Program-made: the position numbers and the translations under genes | Notes under the pieces: generated by a model | Seen by the model: only the letters and a program-made list of their open reading frames with translations | What the model was told of the DNA's origin: nothing | Databases searched by the model: none | In this document: positions 45,353 to 54,653 of the stretch, in pieces | Layout of the letters: the number at the start of each line of letters is the position of its first letter | Numbering within the stretch: the stretch's first letter is position 1 | Assembly: GCA_003116855.1 (NCBI GenBank) | Contig: BEWT01000010.1 | Coordinates: 1 to 64,000, forward strand | Length of the DNA: 64,000 nt | Direction of reading: 5' to 3' | Source of the DNA: Desulfurococcaceae archaeon AG1 | GTDB taxonomy: Archaea > Thermoproteota > Thermoprotei_A > Sulfolobales > AG1

Positions 45353-46403
45353 GATAACAATAGATCATCTCTATAAGGGTTACCTGGAATGGCCTGAGAA
45401 GATCTCCGAGTCTTTGAGAATACAGCCAAAGAATTGCCAAGAACATGGCGAGAGGGGAGAGGGGCTCTTAATAGTAGGTATAGGGGGTTCAGGAGCTCCT
45501 GGAAGGATCCTCGAATCCTTCTCGATCATAAGGGGTTCTCCTCTGCATATATGGAGCATTAATTCGGTGGATCTAGATCCGAGGATCTCTTCAAAAAACC
45601 TCCCAGCGATATGTGTAAGCTACTCTGGAACAACGCTGGAGACAATAAAGATCCTAGAGGATCTATTATCTATGAAGAGACCAGTAGGTGTTGTTACAAG
45701 CGGCGGGCCCCTGCTAAAAATCGCTGAGAGAGAATCCCTACCGGTATTCATGCTCAACCAAGGATCTCTACCAAGAGTCGAGTTACCATCAATGCTTGTT
45801 GGTATTGATAAGATCTCTAGATGTGTTGGAGCTAGCCTCTATATAGAGAGGGATCTTGCCGAGGCGAGAGATCTCCTCAACAGGGAGAGAAGATCTATAG
45901 AGGATCTAGGTCTCGAGATAGCATCAAAAATAGACGAAGCATTATCCCATGGAAAAAGGATCTCTGTAGCAGCGACACGTCCTTACTACCCCATAATCCA
46001 TAGAATACGCACCGAGCTCAGCGAGAACGCTGCAATCCCCTCAGAACCTCTCGAAATGCCTGAGACAGGACATAACCAGGTTGCATCCCTAAGAAGCGGT
46101 AAGGGTTCTCTTGTTATACATATAGTAGACCAGGATCTAGGAGAGGATCTAGCCCTCAGAGGCTATTTCAAAGAACTCTCAGAGAGATACCCAGAGATCG
46201 AGGTTCTGGAAATAAACACCCCAGGAGGTGTTGGGTATCTCTCGAAAGCCCTCTACATAGCTATGGTCTTTGGGATCGCGTCAGCAGCCCTCGGAAAGGA
46301 AAGGAATGTTGATCCAGAATATATAGATGAGATGAGACTCTTCAGAGATCATATGTATGGCTACTATTCATCACTCCTCAGAGGGTTTGTTAGTAGTTTC
46401 TGA
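45333..46403 (+). CDS. Bifunctional phosphoglucose/phosphomannose isomerase
   Basis: Interconverts glucose-6-phosphate or mannose-6-phosphate with fructose-6-phosphate. 356 residues with two SIS-like domains. LLIVGIGGSGAPGRILESF near residue 44, CVSYSGTTLETI near 93, VVTSGGPLLKIA near 117 and EMPETGHNQVAS near 240 (usual ELNHNE) match crenarchaeal PGI/PMI, which differ from euryarchaeal cupin PGIs. The GTG at 45333 lies inside the upstream small membrane gene; a GTG at 45342 is also possible. Connects the ROK kinase gene to hexose metabolism. Confidence 0.93.
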   Translation: MSLVRHRITIDHLYKGYLEWPEKISESLRIQPKNCQEHGERGEGLLIVGIGGSGAPGRILESFSIIRGSPLHIWSINSVDLDPRISSKNLPAICVSYSGTTLETIKILEDLLSMKRPVGVVTSGGPLLKIAERESLPVFMLNQGSLPRVELPSMLVGIDKISRCVGASLYIERDLAEARDLLNRERRSIEDLGLEIASKIDEALSHGKRISVAATRPYYPIIHRIRTELSENAAIPSEPLEMPETGHNQVASLRSGKGSLVIHIVDQDLGEDLALRGYFKELSERYPEIEVLEINTPGGVGYLSKALYIAMVFGIASAALGKERNVDPEYIDEMRLFRDHMYGYYSSLLRGFVSSF

Positions 46404-46557
46404 TAGCTATTAGCTTTCATAGCTCTCCTCTAAGAGGTAAAAGGAGAATTTTGAAATCACGGCTTTGATATAAAGCTTAGGCAACGATAGAAACCTATTC
46501 TATTGGGTTCTAAAAATGTTTATAAATTCATCTGGAGCTTTTTCGATATTCGTAGGA

Positions 46558-46655
46558 AATATTTATAATCTTTGATTAAAATGGTCTTCAACAATGATCT
46601 GATCTCTATATTGATTCTAGATGATGATAGGAGCGCGCTCTAAGCCTCTAGGCAA
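46558..46655 (+). ncRNA. Structured element C: 5' module of the dispersed RNA family
   Basis: AAATATTTATAATCTTT (46557-46573) matches the promoter stretch of elements A and B, and the ATGATCTGATCTC block follows at the same distance. A stem TCTAGA (46616-46621) with TCTAG (46647-46651) encloses GGAGC/GCTCT (46630-46641) and the shared AAGCC. Compared with element B the outer stem changes CTGGA/TCCAG to CTAGA/TCTAG, a paired change. After 46655 similarity to A and B is lost. It runs antisense toward the end of the 537-residue surface protein gene. Confidence 0.4.
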
Positions 46656-46726
46656 TACTATTAACCCCGCATTATTAGGTTAAAAATAAACCATAGATCT
46701 CTACTAATAGGGCGGGAATCCTTTGT

Positions 46727-48340
46727 CTAATCGAACCTAAAGTGTATTCCCGCTGGTACGTTGAAGTAGCAGGTGCCAAAGATAGTATCCTTCTTATACT
46801 GATATTTGCTAATCCTCGCATAGACGATCTCGAACACGTTGTAATCGCCGTCTACGTATGGGTGATCCCCGTGGTTAACTACGTTACCGCTAATGTGTAT
46901 AGATGCACCTTCGGCCGATATGGATAGCTGGAATGTCGAGGCGAATGCTACAGCCACAGTGCATGCAGTACTCCCGGTTTGGAGGCCTAAGGCGGCACAT
47001 ATGCCCAAGGCTGCTATCGCACCCGCTGGGATACCTATTTCGAAGTCGTCTCCGCATGTGTCAAAGTATCTGAAGATCTGCCTCAGCTCCACATACTCAC
47101 CCGGATCTAGGTCTCCATCTTCTAGGAACGTGCCAGGTATGGAGAGCCTGGCCTCGTTGGTACCGCTGAAGAGCGTATTCATAAGCTCACTATGAGGCAG
47201 CCCTCGGTTCATGCCTCCCAGAATTGTCGAACCACTGGTTATCATATCCCCTATCACGTTCTCAACATCATCCCCGATATACTCCTCAGTAACACAATAG
47301 ACAATGTAAACCTCATACACCCTATAGACCGGTCTAGCCCACACCCACATCCACAGACTATCAAGTGGTTTCACTAGATCGTTATAACCATAATAATAAG
47401 TTGATCCTCCCCACGTGAACCCACTACCCTTCCATAGTGTAACGCTCGGCCACTCACCCTTCTTTATAAGCTCAAGTATCTTACCTGAAGTAAATGTTGG
47501 GTAGACACCTACTTTCTCATTCTGTACGCCTATACTAATAGATACCCCAACAGTACCACTATATGAGTGTGTGTTCTCAGCTATTAGTACTGGTGTTTTT
47601 ATGTATGTGCGCTCATTATAGTCCCAGAAGTATTCGGCCGGTAGCTTCGATTTTAGATCCTCAGGCTTAATCTCAGCAACTAGCTTTCGATATAGGTAGG
47701 CTGGGCAGCCGTCTAGCCGTACCTTTTCAATCTTAGACCTTGAGCTCTCGAAGACGCTTACATAGCCATGTTCAACACTTAGCTTAATAGGCTTCTTAGA
47801 TCCCCTCAGTAGCGTTATATCTATAACTACAGCTTTGCCCCTAGCAACCTCTGAGGGCTTATATGATACTGAGTCGTAGGCATCGAAAATAATCTCTCTC
47901 GATGTGTTGTTGAATATAAATAATCTGACTACGAGCCCTGAGTATGTCTGCTCAGGATCCCCACCCCTAGACATATATATCGAAACCCACCCTCTAGCTA
48001 TTTCCCGGAACTCCTCCGACTGGATATAGACCTCCCTCCTAGCCTTTATAGTATCCCTGAATAGGGGCACAAGATCATCAGCCCACTTGAAGCCTGGAGG
48101 TGTTATGGCACTAACCTCAAGGTACATTAGCACCTCTGGCCTGTCGAGTATGGATGTCGCGTCTAAGAGCATCCTATTATCCACACTAACATCGTAGAGT
48201 GATAGTGTGAGCTTAACCCCAGGGCCTGCTCTAAACACATCTACCAAGCCATAGTATAGGGCTAATCCCGAACCAGCTAGCAGTATAGCTAAGACAGCCA
48301 GGATCAGAAGACGCTTCCCTAAATGGCCCATACAGGTCAT
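46727..48340 (-). CDS. Large secreted or membrane-anchored protein, unknown family
   Basis: 537 residues with a signal or anchor helix at about 8-30 after a Lys/Arg start, so most of it lies outside the cell. The body is beta-rich with many Tyr, Trp, Thr and Ser (for example GSGFTWGGSTYYYGYND near 305). Seven or so Cys are spread through the protein, suggesting disulfides. A hydrophobic Ala/Gly-rich stretch (about 445-475) lies near the C-terminus. I recognise no domain. TTTATAAG (about 48368-48375) serves as a TATA box. Structured elements C and D flank it on both sides, which may mean that it is cargo of an insertion. Confidence 0.75.
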   Translation of the reverse strand: MTCMGHLGKRLLILAVLAILLAGSGLALYYGLVDVFRAGPGVKLTLSLYDVSVDNRMLLDATSILDRPEVLMYLEVSAITPPGFKWADDLVPLFRDTIKARREVYIQSEEFREIARGWVSIYMSRGGDPEQTYSGLVVRLFIFNNTSREIIFDAYDSVSYKPSEVARGKAVVIDITLLRGSKKPIKLSVEHGYVSVFESSRSKIEKVRLDGCPAYLYRKLVAEIKPEDLKSKLPAEYFWDYNERTYIKTPVLIAENTHSYSGTVGVSISIGVQNEKVGVYPTFTSGKILELIKKGEWPSVTLWKGSGFTWGGSTYYYGYNDLVKPLDSLWMWVWARPVYRVYEVYIVYCVTEEYIGDDVENVIGDMITSGSTILGGMNRGLPHSELMNTLFSGTNEARLSIPGTFLEDGDLDPGEYVELRQIFRYFDTCGDDFEIGIPAGAIAALGICAALGLQTGSTACTVAVAFASTFQLSISAEGASIHISGNVVNHGDHPYVDGDYNVFEIVYARISKYQYKKDTIFGTCYFNVPAGIHFRFD

Positions 48341-48439
48341 CTTACCTATACTTTTGGGTAAGGAATCTTATAAATTTTACTACCTGACAGATCCATACCG
48401 TTTACAAAAACTCTATAAGCCCGTAAGCATTAACACTGA

Positions 48440-48545
48440 ACCTCTATAGCCTCTTAGCAGCCCACCCCCCAAGATCCCTACGGGAGGGGTGGAAGTCTCT
48501 AGGTGTGGTCATGAAAAGCAAAATGAACATCTAGGGACAAACAGT
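48440..48545 (+). ncRNA. Structured element D: 3' module of the dispersed RNA family
   Basis: Matches the last ~75 bases of element A. CCACCCC (48462-48468) pairs with GGGGTGG (48486-48492). GTCTCTAGGT (48495-48504) pairs with ATCTAGGGAC (48529-48538), where element A has GTCCCTGGAT/ATCCAGAGAC: both strands change but pairing holds. The loop keeps the CATGAA and AAATGAAC motifs and both copies end GACAAAC. No 5' module is present directly upstream. Confidence 0.45.
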
Positions 48546-48582
48546 TATATTGGTTAGGCGCGAATCCTACAAGGAGAAATCC

Positions 48583-49632
48583 TTAATATATTTTATAGTA
48601 TTTATTTATCAGCCTTTTAATAGAGCCTACCATATCGATATGCTCTCTCCTAGCCCTATTAGCCATTGCCTCAAGATTCCTTACATCGCCTCCTAGGAGA
48701 CCATTGATAAATTCCGGGAATCCTTCGTAAAGCCCTGGACCGTATCCCCCCTCTAGCACGACCAAGACCCCTGATATTGATGGTGTTTTTTCTAAGAGAT
48801 ACCTGATCCTTGATCCAAGCCATCCGTATAGATCGCTGCTTAGCTTCACATAACCCATCATCTCTCCCTCGTGGGCATCGAATCCGGCTGATATTATGAG
48901 TGCTCTTGGTTTGAAGAAGCCTATGGCTGGTTCGACAAGCTCTAGCCATGAGTATATATACTCCGGATCCCTGCTCCCGGCTATGAGGGGTATGTTGATC
49001 TTTGTCCCCATGGCTTCGCCAGATCCTATATCTATATACCAGCCAGTACCTGGGTAGATGTTAGAGTCATGAAGATCTATATGTATTACCCTTGGATCTT
49101 CCCAGAAGATCTCTTGGGTACCGTTCCCATGATGTATATCTATATCAACTATAGCTACTGGCTCAAAGCCCATGTTAATAAGCCTGAGGGCTGCTAGAGC
49201 AGCGTTGTTAAACAGACAGAACCCCTGGGTTGGTGCTCCTAAAGCACTCCCAGATCTTCCAGCATGGTGCCCAGGCGGTCTTGGGAGTGTTATCTCTAGC
49301 CTAGAGCCTGAGGCTATGTTCTCAGCAGCATCTATAGATCCTGATACGGCTTCGATCGCGACTTGGAAGCTATGTTCTGTAACATATGTATCGCTATCTA
49401 TATACCTCCTACTCCTGGAAAGCCTCTCGATCAGGGCAACATACTCGGGGTCGTGGGCTGTGTATAAAACCTCTTTTGGTCTATTCGTGGGTCTCTTGAT
49501 AATTGTCTCAAAACCCCTCCTAGACAGTCCTCTCAGTATCATATCGATCCTCTCGGGTCTTTCGGGATGCTGATCGAAAGGCCTATGGAGAGCATGGTTA
49601 CTCGGTATTATCACCTCGATCCTCCTGGTCAT
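48583..49632 (-). CDS. Histone deacetylase-family (AcuC-like) Zn amidohydrolase
   Basis: About 349 residues. HDAC landmarks: HPERPERIDMI near residue 19, the catalytic pair in RPPGHHAGRSG near 125, FCLFNNAA near 146, zinc ligands in DIDIHHGNGTQ near 170 and SAGFDAHEGE near 255, and LEGGYG near 295. Archaeal members deacetylate proteins, polyamines or small acetylated compounds. The ATG at 49632 is chosen over the upstream frame to 49659. It is divergent from an aKMT-like protein lysine methyltransferase; the pairing hints at control of chromatin or protein lysine marks, but a polyamine substrate is equally possible. Confidence 0.93.
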   Translation of the reverse strand: MTRRIEVIIPSNHALHRPFDQHPERPERIDMILRGLSRRGFETIIKRPTNRPKEVLYTAHDPEYVALIERLSRSRRYIDSDTYVTEHSFQVAIEAVSGSIDAAENIASGSRLEITLPRPPGHHAGRSGSALGAPTQGFCLFNNAALAALRLINMGFEPVAIVDIDIHHGNGTQEIFWEDPRVIHIDLHDSNIYPGTGWYIDIGSGEAMGTKINIPLIAGSRDPEYIYSWLELVEPAIGFFKPRALIISAGFDAHEGEMMGYVKLSSDLYGWLGSRIRYLLEKTPSISGVLVVLEGGYGPGLYEGFPEFINGLLGGDVRNLEAMANRARREHIDMVGSIKRLINKYYKIY

Positions 49633-49687
49633 AAAACCCCGGGAAAAATATCGCTGCAAGGATAAAAGCCAGGAGAGCTTAGATCTG

Positions 49688-50242
49688 TTGATAGTTATGT
49701 GGATAAAGATTATTAGCCGCAGATATTCTCTCTACTTGAGGGGGAATGACTTGGTAAGCTATTACGAGGGTATAAGGGTTCCCTGGGTCCCTACAAGGGA
49801 GGAGTTCATCGAACAGGCACTAGATCTAGCGAACGTGGGTAAAGGTGATATTTTATACGACCTTGGATGCGGGGATGGAAGGATAGTGATAGCTGCAGCA
49901 AAGAGAGGAGCCAGAGCGGTATGCGTCGAGCTAAACCCAGAGCTTATCAAAAGAGCCATGACCAACGCTCAAGCCGAGGGTGTGGATCATATGATAAAGT
50001 TTGTGAGGGACGATATATTCAGAGTAAATCTATCCGACGCAACTGTTGTCTATATGTATCTCCTCAGAAGCGTTAACGATCTCCTGAAACCAAAACTCAA
50101 AGCAGAGCTTAAGAAAGGTACAAGGATAATCAGCCTCGACTTCGAAATCTCAGGGTGGAAAGAAGTCAAAACCATGAGGGTATCATCACCAGCCAGGATA
50201 GGGACATATTATCTCTACATAATAGGCTTAAGCGACGTATAA
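49688..50242 (+). CDS. aKMT-like archaeal protein lysine methyltransferase
   Basis: 184 residues. VPWVPTREEFIEQALDLANV near residue 31 leads into the AdoMet motif LYDLGCGDGRIVIAAAKRGA near 57, then VVYMYLLRSVNDLLKPKL near 120 and GTRIISLDFEISGW near 143. This order and these blocks match crenarchaeal aKMT, which methylates many lysines, including those of chromatin proteins such as Cren7. The TTG at 49688 follows GGAGAG; an ATG at 49697 is an alternative. It is divergent from the HDAC-like gene. Confidence 0.88.
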   Translation: MIVMWIKIISRRYSLYLRGNDLVSYYEGIRVPWVPTREEFIEQALDLANVGKGDILYDLGCGDGRIVIAAAKRGARAVCVELNPELIKRAMTNAQAEGVDHMIKFVRDDIFRVNLSDATVVYMYLLRSVNDLLKPKLKAELKKGTRIISLDFEISGWKEVKTMRVSSPARIGTYYLYIIGLSDV

Positions 50243-50455
50243 CTAAGGATCATCAGAGCAAAACCTATCCCCCATACATAAGCGTACCTTAAGTTATACA
50301 AGATATATTAGTTCTCCTACTAGATCCTTAATATCTTATAGAAGCTCCATCAATCTACGGCTAAAGGCATGCCTCAAGCTATGTCAGAATAGACCTCTCT
50401 ACTAAGCCCACATATTTATAATAATATCTGGGTTCTATACTCGTTTGGGGATTTA

Positions 50456-51862
50456 GTGTTGAAGATCTATTTTGCAGATCTTCAGGAAGCGGCTAGACTT
50501 GCTAGGGAGAGGAGAGTAGTGTTCTCAGTATATGGGCTGGGTTATGTTGGTGCTGCTGTGGCAGCCGTGCTTATATCGAGGGGGTTTAGGGTTATTGGTT
50601 ATGATGAGAATAGAGAGAGGCTTAAGGAGATAGAGAGAGGTTCTATAAGGCATATTGATAGCATGGTTAGGGATTTGATAGCCAAGGGTTATAGAGAGGG
50701 TTTGTTGGAGCTGAGCTATGATGGTGTTGAGGCTTCTAGGAGGAGCGATGTTAAAATGATCAACGTACCCCTCAGCTGGGGATCCAGGGGCCCTGTATTC
50801 GCAGCGGTGGATAAGGCTGTTGAGACCATAGCTATGGGGCTCTCTGCTGGAGATATTGTTGTTCTCGAAACAACAGTGCCTCCAGGGACTACTGCGACGA
50901 GGGTTAGGAGGATCCTTGAGGATCTATCGGGCATGGTTTGTGGGAAAGATTTCGGGCTCTCATACAGCCCCCAGAGGGTTGGTATTGAGAAGGTTTTCGA
51001 GGATCTTTCTAGCAGATATCCAAAGATCATCGGGGGTGTTGATCAGAAGAGCCCAAAGATCCTCGAGATCCTGTTTAAAGAGATCTATGGGGGTGTTATA
51101 GTAATGACCAGCTCAACAGCAGCAGAGTTCGAGAAGATCGCTGAGGGTGTGTATAGGGATGCAAACATAGCCATAGCAAACGAGCTTGCAAGAGCCGCGA
51201 GAAAGCTTGGAGTAGATATATGGGAGGTGATAAGGGTCTCCAAAACAAACCCCTACATAAACATCCACAACCCCGGAAGCGGTGTCGGAGGCGTCTCCCT
51301 CCCATACCAACCATATCTACTCGCCTGGAGCGTTGGCGAGGACTGGATCTGGAACTCCGCAATGATTAGAGCTAGGAGGGTTAATGAGGATCAACCGGGC
51401 TATGTGGTAAGGATCCTTGTTGAGGAGCTTGAATCCCTCGGGATCGATGTTAGAGAGGCTAGGATCGCGATTCTAGGGCTAGCTTATAAGGGTGATGTTG
51501 ATGATGATAGGAACTCACCAGCATATGGCGTGGTGGAGCATCTCGCTAGAAGAGGTGTTAGGGATATAGTGATCCACGATCCCTATGTAAAGAGCTGGAG
51601 CGGGAGACAAGACCTAGCCGTGAGGCTTACCAACAATCTTGAAGAAGCCTTGAGGGGGGCTGATGGTGTGATAGTGGTAACAGATCATAGTGCTTATAAA
51701 GGACTCGGGGTCGATATAATCGCTAGGCTTAGTGGGAAGGATAGGATCGTTATAGTTGATTCTAAAAAGATCTTAAGCATAGATCCCAGGAGCCGTGATC
51801 TACAGGGCTCTGGGATCAGGTGTGTGTATGCAACACCAGGATCGCCCTCTATACTTCTATAA
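50456..51862 (+). CDS. UDP-sugar dehydrogenase (WecC/UDP-ManNAcA dehydrogenase type) lacking the catalytic Cys
   Basis: 468 residues: NAD domain VYGLGYVGAAVAAVLISRGF near residue 25, VLETTVPPGTTATRV near 138, SYSPQRVGIEKV near 165, central helix EIAEG-like FEKIAEGVYRDANIAIANEL near 228, and the C-terminal UDP-binding LGLAYKGDVDDDRNSPA near 340. The family catalytic loop GVGGHCIP reads GVGGVSLP near 282 (codons GTC TCC), so the Cys that forms the thiohemiacetal is Ser and the preceding His is Val. It may stop at an aldehyde, use another mechanism, or have lost the second oxidation. Likely role in glycan or S-layer sugar synthesis. Confidence 0.85.
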   Translation: MLKIYFADLQEAARLARERRVVFSVYGLGYVGAAVAAVLISRGFRVIGYDENRERLKEIERGSIRHIDSMVRDLIAKGYREGLLELSYDGVEASRRSDVKMINVPLSWGSRGPVFAAVDKAVETIAMGLSAGDIVVLETTVPPGTTATRVRRILEDLSGMVCGKDFGLSYSPQRVGIEKVFEDLSSRYPKIIGGVDQKSPKILEILFKEIYGGVIVMTSSTAAEFEKIAEGVYRDANIAIANELARAARKLGVDIWEVIRVSKTNPYINIHNPGSGVGGVSLPYQPYLLAWSVGEDWIWNSAMIRARRVNEDQPGYVVRILVEELESLGIDVREARIAILGLAYKGDVDDDRNSPAYGVVEHLARRGVRDIVIHDPYVKSWSGRQDLAVRLTNNLEEALRGADGVIVVTDHSAYKGLGVDIIARLSGKDRIVIVDSKKILSIDPRSRDLQGSGIRCVYATPGSPSILL

Positions 51863-51864
51863 AG

Positions 51865-53304
51865 CTATGTGGATATGCATCTAAGCATTTCATCAACCTC
51901 GGCGTTAGCCTCGCTAAGTATCTTACCCTTTTCCTCAGCTCCTCCCCCTCCATATATGATCCTCTCGTCACCAGGGATCACTACCTGCTCCTTAGATCCT
52001 TTTGAAGCACTTGCGAGAGCGTACCATCGAGGGAAAGGATCTGTGAGCATGTCTTTATAAAGCTCCCTATAACTGCCTATGAAGAGAGGCCTCAATGTAA
52101 CCATGTTCACGCATCTAGCAAGCTCGTAGGGTTTGTTAGAAGCCCTCTCCTCGATCCTCCTGAAGAGCTCGTATGGCATCCTAGCCTTTAGATCTTTGAG
52201 AAGGTATTCAGCCCCCACGCCCTTTGGATCTAGGTCTAACAGTATCCCCAGAATCTCTTTCCCCAATATCGATGGAAAGCCTCTATAGCCCTCCCTAACA
52301 TCTAGATCCGTATGGTATATTGGATAGAGATCCTGGAGGTTATGGATTGTTATAGTAGGTATCCCCCGCATCCATAGCGAGGGGGCGTCTGTATATGGGT
52401 GTCCATAGCCCTCCAGCTCTATATCTAGGGCTAGTCTTCCAAAGACCTTATACGCGTGATCAGGCGAGGTATAGGAGATCCTTAAGGGGGTCTTGTGAGC
52501 CGTATCTATCACTAACCCGATCAGTATGTTATTAGCATCTATGCTTGCAGCATAGGATCTAGACCCATATCCCCAGTACCAGGCAGGCATCCCGGGATCC
52601 CCGATCTCTTCTGCTGTGAAGCTTACCAGCCTTATTTCATGCCTAGGCGTTCTAAGCTTCCTGCTATGCAGGGCTATTTGGAGAAGAGTCTCCACACCAA
52701 CGGTATTATCTCTATAGCTGTCGAACCATCTATCATGGTGGGCCGACACTAGAATCGATCCCTCGCTCCTGCCCGGTATTATAGCCTCTACATTAGATCC
52801 CCTCGACATTCTGATCCTTGTTGCAACACTGATCGATACTTTCTTACCAATACCTCTTCTGATCAGGGGGACAGCATCCTCAAGCCTTATATGGACAGAT
52901 GGTATAGGTGCTGGAGATCTAACCCTCAACCCATAACTCCAAACCCCGGAGACAACTATCTTCCTATACCTCGATGGGTAATGGTCATAGAATATAACAG
53001 CCCTCGCACCCCTCTCAACAGCCTCATTATATATATTCCATATATTATCTGGAAAGCTCGTTGTCGGTGCTATTAAAACCCTATCACTGCAAGAACCTAT
53101 ATCGCTTGTCAAAACACCCTCCACAAACCCTCCGGGCGTTGGGGGTATGGGGACGCATTTAATATCATCAACATAGCACTCACCATGCTCCCATAAAGCC
53201 ACATCGATATCATGGCGCCTGGTCTCTAGACCCATCTCTTCGAAAGCCCCCTTGATCCTCTCGACATCTATCTTCTCCCTCTCACTCCCAGCTAGTGTAT
53301 CCAA
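51865..53304 (-). CDS. M28-family zinc aminopeptidase with a PA-like insert
   Basis: 479 residues. Metal-binding and catalytic residues visible: SAHHDRWFDSYRDNT near residue 203 (H-x-D and bridging D), SFTAEEIGDPG near 250 (E-E), a conserved Asp in GLVIDTAH near 288, and YHTDLD near 352. Residues about 55-180 form a PA-like lid domain (ARAVIFYDHYPSRYR). No signal peptide is seen, so it probably acts in the cytosol on peptides. The start is a TTG at 53304. It converges on the sugar dehydrogenase gene. Confidence 0.87.
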   Translation of the reverse strand: MDTLAGSEREKIDVERIKGAFEEMGLETRRHDIDVALWEHGECYVDDIKCVPIPPTPGGFVEGVLTSDIGSCSDRVLIAPTTSFPDNIWNIYNEAVERGARAVIFYDHYPSRYRKIVVSGVWSYGLRVRSPAPIPSVHIRLEDAVPLIRRGIGKKVSISVATRIRMSRGSNVEAIIPGRSEGSILVSAHHDRWFDSYRDNTVGVETLLQIALHSRKLRTPRHEIRLVSFTAEEIGDPGMPAWYWGYGSRSYAASIDANNILIGLVIDTAHKTPLRISYTSPDHAYKVFGRLALDIELEGYGHPYTDAPSLWMRGIPTITIHNLQDLYPIYHTDLDVREGYRGFPSILGKEILGILLDLDPKGVGAEYLLKDLKARMPYELFRRIEERASNKPYELARCVNMVTLRPLFIGSYRELYKDMLTDPFPRWYALASASKGSKEQVVIPGDERIIYGGGGAEEKGKILSEANAEVDEMLRCIST

Positions 53305-53381
53305 TCAGCACACCCAAGAGGTACTTATGCTAGGTTCTTTAACGCATCGTTCTGTCTTAATGGTTAGTGCCAGCATGTTAG

Positions 53382-54653
53382 CTAGATCTCTATGTTTATA
53401 ACATCAATCTCTAGGGGGATTACATCAACGCCTAGGAGGGATGAGATGCTTGGGCTAGTCCTGCCTCCGTCTCCTGTTATGGCTTCTTCGGCATAGATGT
53501 TTGGGGGTAGTGTGAAGAGGATCTCGAGGGTTTTGTTAGAGATCCTGAGGATCTTCTCGATCCCCATGTCTCCTCTAACCACTTTCTCGACCCCTCGATA
53601 ACCAGCCCTAAGTATTCTTGAGGGTGTTTTCTGCTCAACACCTGTTATCCTTCTGGGTGCTAGGCTCTCTATAAACCTGCTATCAACTTCTTTTTCGATA
53701 TATATGTGAGCCCTATACCAGATCCTCCTGACCTTTGCCGGCAGCTCTTCAGCGATCCTCCTACTACCTCTACCAAGGATCTCAACCCTATATGTTGATG
53801 AAGACCTGTTGAGGACTTTTGCTAGGTTTCTGAGATCTCTTCTACCAGGCTCTGGGGATCTTATCTCTATGATCGATTCGCATCCTCTACCAAGGATCCT
53901 GTATCTAGAAGTGTCTCTTATAGGGATTTTGATACTCACATCCCTCCCAAGATCCTTTATATCGCTTCTAGCTATATCTTCTAGAGATCCTCCCCCACGG
54001 GGTCTTCTCTTAACACTAAAGCCTCTCACAAGCTTTACAAGCCTTGTACTGAGTATGAGTGGTGGCATGACAGCCTCAACAGATCCTCTCTCGAGATCTA
54101 GGATCAACATAACCTCAGGATCATCGAAATCAGGCGATAAACCATATGTGGTTGCAACACTCTTACCGATCTCCCTTTTAAGCTCACTCCTAATAGATTC
54201 CCAGTACTGCAGGGAAAAAACCCTGGCTATCTCCTCCTCCGCCTCTACAAACCCCCTAGGAGGTCTTATACCCAGTATGAATCTAGAAGCCCCGAGGTTC
54301 CTTATAGAATCCCCGGCTCTTTTTACCCACTCGCTTATAAGACTCTCTATCCTTCCCCCGCAGATATAACAAGGCATCGTGCTAGGCGGTTCAGCACCAT
54401 ATATATGTCTATATAGGCTTTGGAAAGGCTCTCCAGCGTTTCTCGAGATGTTATAGAGCTCATCCCTAAGCCTCTCAGGATCCCTCGAAGCCTCATCATG
54501 GTAACCCATGGCTAGGGTGAGCTTTATAGCCCTACCCCTCTCCAGATTACTCAAACCCCTGCCTAGATTGGCAAAAAGCCTTCCTAAGCATCTGTCACAC
54601 AATGGATATCTAGCAAGGATCTCTCTAGAGAGTCTCAGGATCTCGCTCATCAC
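53382..54653 (-). CDS. pus10: Pus10-family tRNA pseudouridine synthase with an altered catalytic motif
   Basis: Makes pseudouridine 54 and/or 55 in archaeal tRNA. 423 residues: zinc Cys pairs CDRCLG near residue 19 and CYICGG near 95, a THUMP-like part, and the catalytic domain. The C-terminus GDGGRTSPSISSLLG near 400 is the family ending. The usual catalytic block GREDVDVRxLG appears here as IRDTSRYRILG near 250-260, so the expected Glu-Asp is Asp-Thr; the catalytic Asp may be missing or shifted by one. It may be inactive, limited to one position, or use the shifted Asp. ATG ATG start near 54653. Confidence 0.88.
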   Translation of the reverse strand: MMSEILRLSREILARYPLCDRCLGRLFANLGRGLSNLERGRAIKLTLAMGYHDEASRDPERLRDELYNISRNAGEPFQSLYRHIYGAEPPSTMPCYICGGRIESLISEWVKRAGDSIRNLGASRFILGIRPPRGFVEAEEEIARVFSLQYWESIRSELKREIGKSVATTYGLSPDFDDPEVMLILDLERGSVEAVMPPLILSTRLVKLVRGFSVKRRPRGGGSLEDIARSDIKDLGRDVSIKIPIRDTSRYRILGRGCESIIEIRSPEPGRRDLRNLAKVLNRSSSTYRVEILGRGSRRIAEELPAKVRRIWYRAHIYIEKEVDSRFIESLAPRRITGVEQKTPSRILRAGYRGVEKVVRGDMGIEKILRISNKTLEILFTLPPNIYAEEAITGDGGRTSPSISSLLGVDVIPLEIDVINIEI

